A stretch of 64,000 nucleotides of DNA. Source: an uncultured Woeseiaceae bacterium. GTDB taxonomy: Bacteria > Pseudomonadota > Gammaproteobacteria > Steroidobacterales > Woeseiaceae. Location: NCBI GenBank assembly GCA_947258565.1, contig CAMYJB010000009.1, positions 1-64,000 on the forward strand, given 5' to 3'. Made by a program: the position numbers and the translations under genes. This document shows positions 37,089-44,570 of the stretch, piece by piece (position 1 is the first letter of the stretch; the number at the start of each line of letters is the position of its first letter). Under the pieces are notes generated by a model, which worked only from the letters and a program-made list of their open reading frames with translations, was not told the origin of the DNA and searched no databases.

Positions 37089-37861
37089 TGCGCCTCCGCT
37101 GCGATCTTCTGCCGCTTGTCGGGATGCGGGTACAGCGGGCAACGCTTGATCCAGAGCCGGAGCGCTTGCCAGTAGATGCCCGCAAGGACCTTGACCGTCA
37201 TTAGCGGGAACCGCGCCAGGACGCTCGCCAGCGCACCGCCCGTTATTTCCGTCCGCGTCAGATTGATGGACGCGTCGAACATTCGCTTGCCCGCATTCGA
37301 GTTGGCCATGTAAACCGTAAGCCGCCCGGCGGGATCAGTAAAGCACCAGTCGTATTCCACGTCCATCGGCATAAACGGCGACACGTGCATCTTTTTTTGC
37401 GGCCGGAATCGCCTGACGCCGCGCTGACCGACGTCCATCGACTCGGGCAGGACGTACGTGTCGCGTTCACCCCACGGCGTGTTATTCACCTCGGCGACGA
37501 TGGTCTGCAAAGTCTCGCCGTCCGCGTCGAAACAGTAGTAGAAACTGACCGGATTAAAGCAATAGCCGAAATAGCTCAGGTTTGTCAGCAGGCGAATGGG
37601 GCCGTCGGGGCGCTCGCCCGTTTCGCGCTCGACGAGATCGCGGATGGACTGCGAAAGCGGCTCATCCGGCGCGCCGAGATGATCCCGACGGCGAAAGCGC
37701 GCAAGCGCCGGTTTCGTCGCCGACCACAGCCAGCGCTTCCTGAAAAGTTCCGGTAGCTCGTCCAGGTCCAGGTACATCATGAACATCCGGTAACTGAACC
37801 GGTGCAGCACGGGCTCCGTGCGGGTGTGCTTAACCCGCCCTTCGTAGATGCAGCTCTCCAC
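37085..37861 (-). CDS. DUF1365 protein
   Basis: 258 residues. Family marks are SCIYEGRVKHTRTEPVLHRF and NLSYFGYCFNPVSFYYCFD. DUF1365 genes nearly always accompany CFA synthase and an FAD oxidoreductase, as here, so a role in fatty-acyl modification is inferred. Start is GTG at 37861 with AGGAGAGG upstream, inside the previous gene (32-bp overlap). ATGA overlap with cfa. Confidence 0.92.
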   Translation of the reverse strand: MESCIYEGRVKHTRTEPVLHRFSYRMFMMYLDLDELPELFRKRWLWSATKPALARFRRRDHLGAPDEPLSQSIRDLVERETGERPDGPIRLLTNLSYFGYCFNPVSFYYCFDADGETLQTIVAEVNNTPWGERDTYVLPESMDVGQRGVRRFRPQKKMHVSPFMPMDVEYDWCFTDPAGRLTVYMANSNAGKRMFDASINLTRTEITGGALASVLARFPLMTVKVLAGIYWQALRLWIKRCPLYPHPDKRQKIAAEAQ

Positions 37862-39104
37862 GGCTCTGCCTCTCCTCGAAATGGGCGATTGCGTTCAGCG
37901 CGCTGACGACGCCGTCTTCATGGAAACCGTTACGCCAGTAAGCGCCACAATAGTAGGTTCGCTCGGTATTCAGTTCCGCCTGCCGCAGCTGCGCCGCAAC
38001 ACCGTCCCGCGAGAAAACCGGGTGCTGATACTCGATCCTGCGTATCAACTTTGCCGGGTCGATCTGACGGTCGTTGTTGAGCGTGACGCAGTATTGCTCG
38101 TCGCAGTCGAGGCCCTGCAGCAGGTTCATGTTGTAGGTGACCGCGACATGGCGATGGGGGTCTCTCGGTATGTGATAGTTCCATGCCGCCCACGCACGAC
38201 GGCGTTGCGGCAGGACGCTGGCATCGGTGTGCAGCACCGCTTCGTTATCCTGGTAACGGATAGCTCCGAGCACGTCTCGTTCAGCCGACGTCGGCCTGTC
38301 GAGCATCGCGAGCGCCTGGTCGCTATGACACGCAAGGAATACGGCGTCATACCATTCGCTGCCGTGGCGGTCGGTAATGATCTCCACACCGGCTGCATGG
38401 CGAACAACGCGTCTGACCGGCGTTTCGAGCCTGATACGATCACGATGCCCTGCAATCAGCTTCGTCACGTACTCGCGTGACCCACCTTTGATCACGCGCC
38501 AGACCGGGCGGTCTTTCAGCTGCAACAAGCCGTGATTATCGAAAAAGCGCACCAGGAAGTGCAGCGGCATGTGGCGGATGGCTACCGGCTCGGCCGACCA
38601 GATGGCCGCGGCCATGGGGACGAGGTAGTCGTTCATGAATTCATGGCTGTAGCCGTGCCTCAGGAGGTACTCTCCGACGGTCTGGCCGTCGTCCTCGACG
38701 GGCAATGCCGCCATCACCTCGCGATTGAAGCGCAGGATGTCGCGGATCATCCGGAAGAACGGCGGCCGCAGGATATTGCGACGCTGAGCGAACAGCGCGT
38801 TCAGGCCCGAGCCGTTGTACTCGAGGCCGCCATCCCCCGAGCTAACGCTGAAACTCATCACGCTCTGCTGCGACTCCTGGCCGATCTCGTCCAGCAGCTC
38901 GATAAAGTTGGGGTAGGTCCGGTCGTTGAATACGATAAAGCCCGTATCGATCGCGATCGTCCTGTTGCCTGCCGGAACGTCTACGGTGTTCGTGTGCCCG
39001 CCAACATGCGACAACGCCTCATAGACGGTGATGTCATGGTCCTGTCGGAGCTTGTAAGCGGCCACGTTTCCCGCTATGCCCGTACCGACGATCGCGATTC
39101 TCAT
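37830..39104 (-). CDS. FAD-dependent amine-oxidase-like oxidoreductase
   Basis: 424 residues. Dinucleotide-binding start IAIVGTGIAGNVAAYKL, followed by GGHTNTVD and DTGFIVFNDRTYPNF, the marks of the flavoprotein that accompanies DUF1365 and CFA synthase. It ends in TYYCGAYWRNGFHEDGV. Probably acts on membrane acyl chains (desaturation or oxidation), an inference from conserved neighbourhood. Ten bases separate it from the lipocalin gene upstream. Confidence 0.93.
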   Translation of the reverse strand: MRIAIVGTGIAGNVAAYKLRQDHDITVYEALSHVGGHTNTVDVPAGNRTIAIDTGFIVFNDRTYPNFIELLDEIGQESQQSVMSFSVSSGDGGLEYNGSGLNALFAQRRNILRPPFFRMIRDILRFNREVMAALPVEDDGQTVGEYLLRHGYSHEFMNDYLVPMAAAIWSAEPVAIRHMPLHFLVRFFDNHGLLQLKDRPVWRVIKGGSREYVTKLIAGHRDRIRLETPVRRVVRHAAGVEIITDRHGSEWYDAVFLACHSDQALAMLDRPTSAERDVLGAIRYQDNEAVLHTDASVLPQRRRAWAAWNYHIPRDPHRHVAVTYNMNLLQGLDCDEQYCVTLNNDRQIDPAKLIRRIEYQHPVFSRDGVAAQLRQAELNTERTYYCGAYWRNGFHEDGVVSALNAIAHFEERQSRGELHLRRAG

Positions 39105-39114
39105 GCGTCTGCAC

Positions 39115-39645
39115 TCACCATTTTTGCGGAACGCGCTCGACCTTGGACATGTCGTAACCCAGCGACTCGACGACGCCGAGCAGCGTCTCGTAATCGCTGT
39201 CGGATATGTTCGGTTCGCGGGCCATGACCCAGACGAAATCGCGTTTCTGCCGGCCGATGATCGTCTGCGAGTAATCCTCGTCCAGGTACACGATGCGGTA
39301 ATCGGCCTTTATCGGCCATATGAAGCGCATACCCCAGAGCGCATTCGTATCGGTGTCGCGGACGAAACCCTTGGGGTTGTATTGCTTCAGCTCGCCGTCG
39401 AAGCCATCGTCGCGAAACGTGAATGTCGTCGCGATCGTGCCGTCGTCGTTCATTGCGTATGTCTCGACTGCGTTGTGCGCGCCTTTTTCCAGAAAAGTCG
39501 GGATATTGGCGATCACGTACCAGTCGCCCATGAATCGTTCCAGGTCGACGTAGTCTACGGTTTCCATCTCGGGTCCACTGCTCGCGCAGGATGCAAGGGT
39601 CAGGGAAGCGGCGATTATCAGCGCCGATTTTCGAAGAAGTGTCAT
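39115..39645 (-). CDS. blc: Lipocalin (Blc-like) outer-membrane lipoprotein
   Basis: 176 residues with lipobox LASC. The lipocalin signature is FMGDWYVIANIPTFLEK (GxW in strand A) and the third motif MAREPNISDSDYETLL fits Blc. These eight-stranded barrels bind fatty acids or lysophospholipids in the periplasm, which suits an operon that remodels acyl chains. ATG at 39645 lies one base after the stop of the DUF6134 gene. Confidence 0.93.
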   Translation of the reverse strand: MTLLRKSALIIAASLTLASCASSGPEMETVDYVDLERFMGDWYVIANIPTFLEKGAHNAVETYAMNDDGTIATTFTFRDDGFDGELKQYNPKGFVRDTDTNALWGMRFIWPIKADYRIVYLDEDYSQTIIGRQKRDFVWVMAREPNISDSDYETLLGVVESLGYDMSKVERVPQKW

Positions 39646-39646
39646 G

Positions 39647-40294
39647 TCAGCTCAGCTCGTAACGGATGATCCGGCCACCCTTCGCAACCGACTCCAGTGC
39701 CAGCCACTCCGAGTTCTGCGAGTACCACAATGTAATGTCCATCTTCCGTGCGGTGAGCCTGACAGATCGTGCAGGGATTTCCCGGCCGTCAATTTCGACA
39801 AGGTCATTGCCCAGTTCCTCGACCTCGACGTCGAGGTACTCGCCGGTTTGAGGGTTGAGGAGACGCGGCTGCTCGAGGAATCCCGGATTCCAGTACGCGA
39901 AGGTCATGACGCACTCCGGGAGTTCTGCTTCCCGGTCACCCGTATCAATGACAAATCCGTTGTCCGTGCGAGTACCGACGACATTCAGCTGCTTGCCATT
40001 GGAATCCGTGCGCGCCTCGAGTTCGTTGAGGCAGCCGCCAGCCCAGTTCTCTTCCGCGCTGTGCCGGTAGCTGAACGCGGTGACGAACAGGAACTTGACG
40101 TCGAAACTCGCCTCGCTGCGGACAGCGGCATTGCTCCTCGGTCCATCTATCTCGAAGCGGTGGTAGCCGATCTTCTTGCCGTCAAGAAACACATCGAACG
40201 TCAGCGTCTCGTTGGCGAAGTCATTCGCGAATGCCATTACGGAAGTGAAAGCGAGCAGCAAGTGTGCGACAAGAATCCGTTTCAAAAGCCTCAT
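39647..40294 (-). CDS. Exported DUF6134-type protein
   Basis: 215 residues. A signal peptide (ILVAHLLLAFTSVMAFAND) then a beta-rich domain beginning LTFDVFLDGKKIGYHRFEID, as in the DUF6134 family. The mature part is probably a barrel-like lipid-binding fold. ATG at 40294 has AAGGT at 8 bp; ATG at 40309, which overlaps the DUF1295 stop as TGATG, is in frame but lacks a good ribosome site. Function unknown; placed within the lipid-modifying operon. Confidence 0.8.
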   Translation of the reverse strand: MRLLKRILVAHLLLAFTSVMAFANDFANETLTFDVFLDGKKIGYHRFEIDGPRSNAAVRSEASFDVKFLFVTAFSYRHSAEENWAGGCLNELEARTDSNGKQLNVVGTRTDNGFVIDTGDREAELPECVMTFAYWNPGFLEQPRLLNPQTGEYLDVEVEELGNDLVEIDGREIPARSVRLTARKMDITLWYSQNSEWLALESVAKGGRIIRYELS

Positions 40295-40308
40295 GGTGTT
40301 TACCTTCA

Positions 40309-41091
40309 TCACGTCGTCGACGCGCTCTTCGGAGCGCCAGGAAAAAATGCATTGGTGCGGCGGATGTAGTCGGCGTATTCGGGACGACGATGGCTGATCG
40401 TCTTCTCCAACATGGCGACGCCGGAAACCTTCAGCAGCAGGAATGACATCAACAGCGGCGAAAGCACGGTCCACCAGCCACCTGCTGAAAATGCAAACAG
40501 GTAAAAAGCCCACCACACGCAGAAATCGCCGAAGTAGTTGGGGTGCCGCGTGTAGCGCCAGAGACCGGTATTGAGCACGCGACCTTTGTTCGATGCATCA
40601 CGCTTGAACCTCGCGAGCTGGTAGTCGCCGCCGGCCTCGAACACGAAACCGACCAGCCACAGCGCGAATGCCAGGACCTCGATCAGGCCGATGCCGCCCG
40701 GGTTCATGATAGCCGGCATCAGCGGCATCGCGATGATCCAGGCAAGAATGCCCTGCAGGCCGAATACGATATAGACGCTCTTGAATGCAAACCCGGGTTC
40801 GTTGTTCGCCCTGATTTTCTGGTAGCGATAATCCTCAGGCTCGCCCCAGTTCCGCGCCGTGATGTAGATGCTCAGGCGCAGTGCCCAAACCGCCACGAGA
40901 GCCGTAACCAGCATTCCCCGCGCGCTGAGCGGTGAGGCTGCGACGGCGAATACAACTGCGGCGATCAGGAAGAACAGCGACCACAGGCTGTCGACAAAGG
41001 CGACGTTACGGATCGTCACACTGACGACCCAGGCCGCAACACCCACGCCGAGAATCAGAGCCAGGGCGAAAAGATAGACCGAGATATCCAT
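40309..41091 (-). CDS. DUF1295 (steroid-5-alpha-reductase-like) membrane protein
   Basis: 260 residues with about six membrane helices. The DUF1295/isoprenylcysteine-methyltransferase-like end is clear: NTGLWRYTRHPNYFGDFCVWWAFY and MLEKTISHRRPEYADYIRRT, where such proteins bind NADPH or SAM. It may reduce or methylate a lipid. ATG at 41091 overlaps the DUF2878 stop (TGATG). The frame is open upstream to 41568 but only antisense-like content lies there. Confidence 0.92.
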   Translation of the reverse strand: MDISVYLFALALILGVGVAAWVVSVTIRNVAFVDSLWSLFFLIAAVVFAVAASPLSARGMLVTALVAVWALRLSIYITARNWGEPEDYRYQKIRANNEPGFAFKSVYIVFGLQGILAWIIAMPLMPAIMNPGGIGLIEVLAFALWLVGFVFEAGGDYQLARFKRDASNKGRVLNTGLWRYTRHPNYFGDFCVWWAFYLFAFSAGGWWTVLSPLLMSFLLLKVSGVAMLEKTISHRRPEYADYIRRTNAFFPGAPKSASTT

Positions 41092-41645
41092 CACGAGATC
41101 CTCTGCCCTACGACATCGCCCCGCGGCCCCTGTGCGGACACGCCGTCCAGGCGCTCGCCGAGGCGCATCAGCAGCGGCATCATGACCGCCCACCCGATTG
41201 CCAGCATGGCGACTGCAGCCGTCTGGTCCACGAACTGGATTCCACCGATCTTGTGGCCAGCGATATAGGCCAGCGGACCGCCCACGAAACCGAATGCCGA
41301 TGCGAGCAACGGCCGCCCGCGCATCCAGCGCATGGACAGGTTGATCGTGGTGCCGAACAGCATCCACATCGTGATGATCCAGTATGGCGCCAGCGAGTCG
41401 CTGACCATGCCGGACGGAAAGGTCACCCAGCCGGCCGCGACGAGCGCACTGTCGAAGACGGCGCCGAAAAGGCCGCAGCTCACGATCAGCATGAATTCCG
41501 AACTGGGGCGCTGCGCGCGCACGAGATGGATGGCCACCGCCAGGAGGACCACCAGCGGCCCGAGCCACGGGAGCTGTTGCGCGCCACCGAATACCGATGA
41601 CAACCAGCCGAGCTTGAATGCGGTGATGTTGATTAACAGGTTCAT
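41091..41645 (-). CDS. DUF2878 membrane protein
   Basis: 184 residues, five to six membrane helices. NITAFKLGWLSSVFGG and FDSALVAAGWVTFPSG with APYWIITMWMLFGTTIN are characteristic of DUF2878. The family occurs almost only in clusters with CFA synthase, DUF1295 and the FAD oxidoreductase. ATG at 41645 follows the methyltransferase stop by one base. Confidence 0.9.
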   Translation of the reverse strand: MNLLINITAFKLGWLSSVFGGAQQLPWLGPLVVLLAVAIHLVRAQRPSSEFMLIVSCGLFGAVFDSALVAAGWVTFPSGMVSDSLAPYWIITMWMLFGTTINLSMRWMRGRPLLASAFGFVGGPLAYIAGHKIGGIQFVDQTAAVAMLAIGWAVMMPLLMRLGERLDGVSAQGPRGDVVGQRIS

Positions 41646-41646
41646 A

Positions 41647-42696
41647 TCAGTCTCCTACCCGCTTCAGCAGGTAATGGCTGACGTACCACTCACGCCCGCC
41701 GTTGTAGGCAAACAGTTCTTCGCAAGCCATGAAGAAAATGCGCCACCGCATCCGCCACCGGTCCGCCTGGCCCTCGCCATAAGTCTCTTCGAGAATCGGC
41801 ATCACGGCATCCCTGCGCGAGTCCATCCGGTCGAGCCAGGCCCGAAGGGTCCTGGCGTAGTGACGTCCGTTCCACTGCCAGTGCCGCTCGACGGCCAGGT
41901 CGCCCGCGACGCGCATCGGCAGATCAGCGCTCGGCATGATGCCGCCGGAAAAGAAATGACGGCTCATCCAGTCGCTCGGCCCCTTGTCGACGTACTCGTA
42001 AGGCGTCGTGCGGTGACAGAAAATGTGCATGAAGAATCGGCCGTCGGGCTCCAGCCAGTTACTGATCCGACGGAACAACTCCGGGTAGTTCCGCATGTGC
42101 TCGAACATCTCCACAGAGACGATGCGATCGTACGTCCCGGGTGCGGCGAAATCGTTCATGTCGCAAACCTGGACTTCGAGGTTGTCCAGGCCGCGATTTC
42201 GCGCCGCTTTCGTGATGTAGTCGTGCTGGGACTGTGAATTGGACACGCTAACGACCGATGCCCTCGGGAAGTGCTCGGCGATCCAGAGCGACAGGGAGCC
42301 CCAGCCGCAGCCGAGGTCCAGCACTGTCATCCCATCCTCGATGCCGGCCCTCTCGACGGTCGCCCGCAAGGCCGCCTCTTCGGCGGATTCCAGGTCTTCG
42401 ATGCCGGTCGGCCAGTAGCAGCAGCTGTACTTGCGGCTCTTACCGAGCACCTCCGAGAAGAACGCGGCGGGCACCTCGTAGTGCTGCTCGTTGGCGAGAT
42501 GCGGCACCAGCGCGATCGGCGATTCGCCCATCATCTGTACGAAACGGTTCTTGATTATCGCGGCTTTCTCCACGTCGCCGGCGTGAATCTCTCTCAGCTT
42601 GCGCTCCAGGAGGCGCCGGATGCCCGCCCGGATTACCGAGTCCGGCACCAGTCCGGTCTCTGTCCAGTCGACGGCTTTTGCGGTTACGCTGCTCAT
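41647..42696 (-). CDS. CFA-superfamily SAM-dependent methyltransferase
   Basis: 349 residues. SAM motif VLDLGCGWGSLSLWIAEHFP with SVSNSQSQ and VSVEMFEHMRNYPELF places it in the CFA/UfaM-like methyltransferases, distinct from the cfa gene at the other end of the operon. It probably methylates an unsaturated membrane acyl chain; UfaM-type activity is an inference. TTGGAG precedes ATG at 42696. It is the first gene after the divergent promoter region shared with phrB. Confidence 0.9.
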   Translation of the reverse strand: MSSVTAKAVDWTETGLVPDSVIRAGIRRLLERKLREIHAGDVEKAAIIKNRFVQMMGESPIALVPHLANEQHYEVPAAFFSEVLGKSRKYSCCYWPTGIEDLESAEEAALRATVERAGIEDGMTVLDLGCGWGSLSLWIAEHFPRASVVSVSNSQSQHDYITKAARNRGLDNLEVQVCDMNDFAAPGTYDRIVSVEMFEHMRNYPELFRRISNWLEPDGRFFMHIFCHRTTPYEYVDKGPSDWMSRHFFSGGIMPSADLPMRVAGDLAVERHWQWNGRHYARTLRAWLDRMDSRRDAVMPILEETYGEGQADRWRMRWRIFFMACEELFAYNGGREWYVSHYLLKRVGD

Positions 42697-42765
42697 GCAT
42701 GTGCTCCAAAAACGATGGGGCGACTATACGAAGGCATCCGGGGCGGGCCAACCGCCTGAAATGGT

Positions 42766-42784
42766 TTGTTACATTCCCTTACAA
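42766..42784. promoter_or_regulatory. Imperfect inverted repeat in the phrB/lipid-operon divergent promoter
   Basis: In the 143-bp divergent gap 42697-42839, TTGTTACATTCCCTTACAA has outer arms TTGT/ACAA with near symmetry inward. It is the only notable dyad in the gap and could be the site of a shared regulator. I did not find a TGATCC-type ChrR/RpoE -35 or a clear LitR/CarH box. Confidence 0.35.
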
Positions 42785-42839
42785 GTCGGCAACTTATCGT
42801 CGCGTAGAGTATCGTCTTGATTAAAACTTCGAGCCCTCG

Positions 42840-44258
42840 ATGACCCCTGTAATCTTCTGGTTTCGCAGGAATCTGCGCCTTCACGACAACCTGGCGCTGC
42901 GCGCCGCCGTCGATGCGGGGCGGCCGATCCTGCCGATCTATGTCTCGGACGCCCTCGACGCCGGTGGCGCGAGCCGGTGGTGGCTGCATTACAGTCTTTC
43001 TGCCCTCGATGCGGCTCTTCGGGACCATGGCGCGGGGCTTGCAATCCGGTCCGGACGGCCCGAGGACGTCCTGCCCCGGATCGTGGACGAGACGGGCGCC
43101 ACCGCCGTGTTTTTCTCGCGGCGCTACGAGCCCGACGCCCGGGCGCAGGAACGCGCCCTCGAAAAGGCCCTTGACGATCGCTGCGACGTGCACGGCGTCG
43201 ACGACAGCTTGATCCGGCACCCGAAGAGCGTCATGACCCAGTCCGGAACGCCGTACAAGGTGTTTACGCCGTTCTGGAAGGCCGCATCCCGGCCTGGCGA
43301 ACCGGAAGAGCCCGCTCCGAAGCCCTCCGATTTCGAAACGACGGCGGCTGGCCTGGAATCCGGGGACATCGACGCGCTGGAACTTCTGCCGACCCGGCCC
43401 GACTGGGCCGGCGGGCTGCGCGAGACGTGGACGCCAGGCGAAGACGGCGCGTTCGAGCGCCTGGAAGACGCCTGCTCGATTGCCGCTGACTACGCTGAGC
43501 AGCGGGACCGCCCCGATCTCGAGGGTACGTCACGACTTTCGCCTCATCTGCATTTCGGCGAGCTCAGTCCCCGCCAGGTCTGGCACGACATTCGCTCGGC
43601 AACGCCCGCCAGCGGCCAGCAAGGCGCTGCTGCCCTCCTGCGCCAGCTCTACTGGCGCGATTTCAGCACCTACCTGCTGTATCACTTCCCGCGTCTCCCC
43701 AACGAACCGCTGCGTGAGGAATTCGCGCAGTTCCCATGGACCGACGATGCCGATAGCCTGAAAGCGTGGCAGCAAGGATGCACGGGCTATCCGATCGTCG
43801 ATGCGGGTATGCGGCAGCTCTGGGCAACCGGCTGGATGCATAATCGTGTGCGTATGATCGTCGCATCGTTTCTCGTCAAGGATTTGCTCGTGCCATGGCA
43901 GGCCGGCGCGGACTGGTTCCTCGACACGCTGGTGGATGCCGACCTCGCGAACAACTCGGCGAGCTGGCAATGGGTGGCCGGCTGCGGCACCGACGCGGCG
44001 CCCTACTTCCGTATCTTCAATCCGGTTCTGCAGGGCAAGAAATTCGACCCGATGGGCGATTACGTACGACGCTGGGTCCCGGAACTCGAGCGTCTACCGG
44101 CAAAGTTCATCCAGGAACCGTGGAAGGCGGAGATTGACGAGCAGAAAGCGGCAAACGTTGTTATCGGTGAAGACTACCCGGCGCCGGTCGTGGATCACGG
44201 CGAGGCACGGGATCTCGCGCTGCAGTCCTACCGGGCCATTCGCAAGCAGAATGCATGA
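42840..44258 (+). CDS. phrB: Deoxyribodipyrimidine photolyase
   Basis: 472 residues. Uses blue light and FADH to split UV-induced cyclobutane pyrimidine dimers. The N-terminal antenna domain begins VIFWFRRNLRLHDNLAL. The FAD/DNA domain has RLSPHLHFGELSPRQVW, TGYPIVDAGMRQLWATGWMH and DADLANNSASWQWVAGCGTD, and the Trp electron chain appears intact. Class I folate/8-HDF type. It diverges from the lipid-modifying operon, a conserved association in light- or singlet-oxygen-responsive loci. Confidence 0.96.
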   Translation: MTPVIFWFRRNLRLHDNLALRAAVDAGRPILPIYVSDALDAGGASRWWLHYSLSALDAALRDHGAGLAIRSGRPEDVLPRIVDETGATAVFFSRRYEPDARAQERALEKALDDRCDVHGVDDSLIRHPKSVMTQSGTPYKVFTPFWKAASRPGEPEEPAPKPSDFETTAAGLESGDIDALELLPTRPDWAGGLRETWTPGEDGAFERLEDACSIAADYAEQRDRPDLEGTSRLSPHLHFGELSPRQVWHDIRSATPASGQQGAAALLRQLYWRDFSTYLLYHFPRLPNEPLREEFAQFPWTDDADSLKAWQQGCTGYPIVDAGMRQLWATGWMHNRVRMIVASFLVKDLLVPWQAGADWFLDTLVDADLANNSASWQWVAGCGTDAAPYFRIFNPVLQGKKFDPMGDYVRRWVPELERLPAKFIQEPWKAEIDEQKAANVVIGEDYPAPVVDHGEARDLALQSYRAIRKQNA

Positions 44259-44307
44259 ATTCCGGCAACGCAGCGCACGGCAATTCTCTGCTAGAATTCG
44301 GCGCCGT

Positions 44308-44384
44308 GCGCTCGTAGCTCAGTCGGATAGAGCACCGGATTCCTAATCCGGGGGTCGCAGGTTCGAATCCTGCCGGGCGCGCCA
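44308..44384 (+). tRNA. tRNA-Arg (anticodon CCU)
   Basis: 77 nt with encoded CCA. The acceptor stem pairs GCGCTCG with CGGGCGC; the anticodon arm CCGGA-TTCCTAA-TCCGG carries CCT; the T arm is GCAGG-TTCGAAT-CCTGC. A TAGAAT at 44292-44297 is well placed as a -10 element. Its last 18 bases recur at 44529-44546 (see the following element). Confidence 0.97.
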
Positions 44385-44546
44385 GTCAACGGAAAATGGC
44401 TCCAAGGGACCCATTTTCCGTTGATCTTGTGTGTCCCGTCCAAGGAAGCGAACCTTGTTCGACAAAACGCGCAAGCGTTTTGGACGCCGCAGGCGCCCCG
44501 AAGGGGCGACGAGCGAAGCGAGGAGTCTATCCTGCCGGGCGCGCCA
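44385..44546 (+). repeat. tRNA-linked hairpin-array element ending in a copy of the tRNA-Arg 3' end
   Basis: Directly after tRNA-Arg comes a perfect 14-bp inverted repeat (44386-44399 with 44411-44424). Then follow a GNRA-capped hairpin (CAAAACGC-GCAA-GCGTTTTG, 44463-44482), GACGC, small hairpins including CGCCCC-GAA-GGGGCG (44494-44508), and GAGTC (44523-44527). One base later ATCCTGCCGGGCGCGCCA (44529-44546) repeats the last 18 nt of the tRNA. The core is related to the insert near tRNA-Ser (52371-52442). It recalls the rtT repeats of E. coli tyrT, which also carry copies of a tRNA 3' end. Confidence 0.8.
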
Positions 44547-44570
44547 CCCATGGCCCCGAGGAACGCTCCT

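Noticed and set aside
44367..44546. attL/attR of an integrated island at tRNA-Arg
   Set aside because: The 18-bp direct repeats are only 162 bp apart with no integrase; a small element or duplication fits better than an island.
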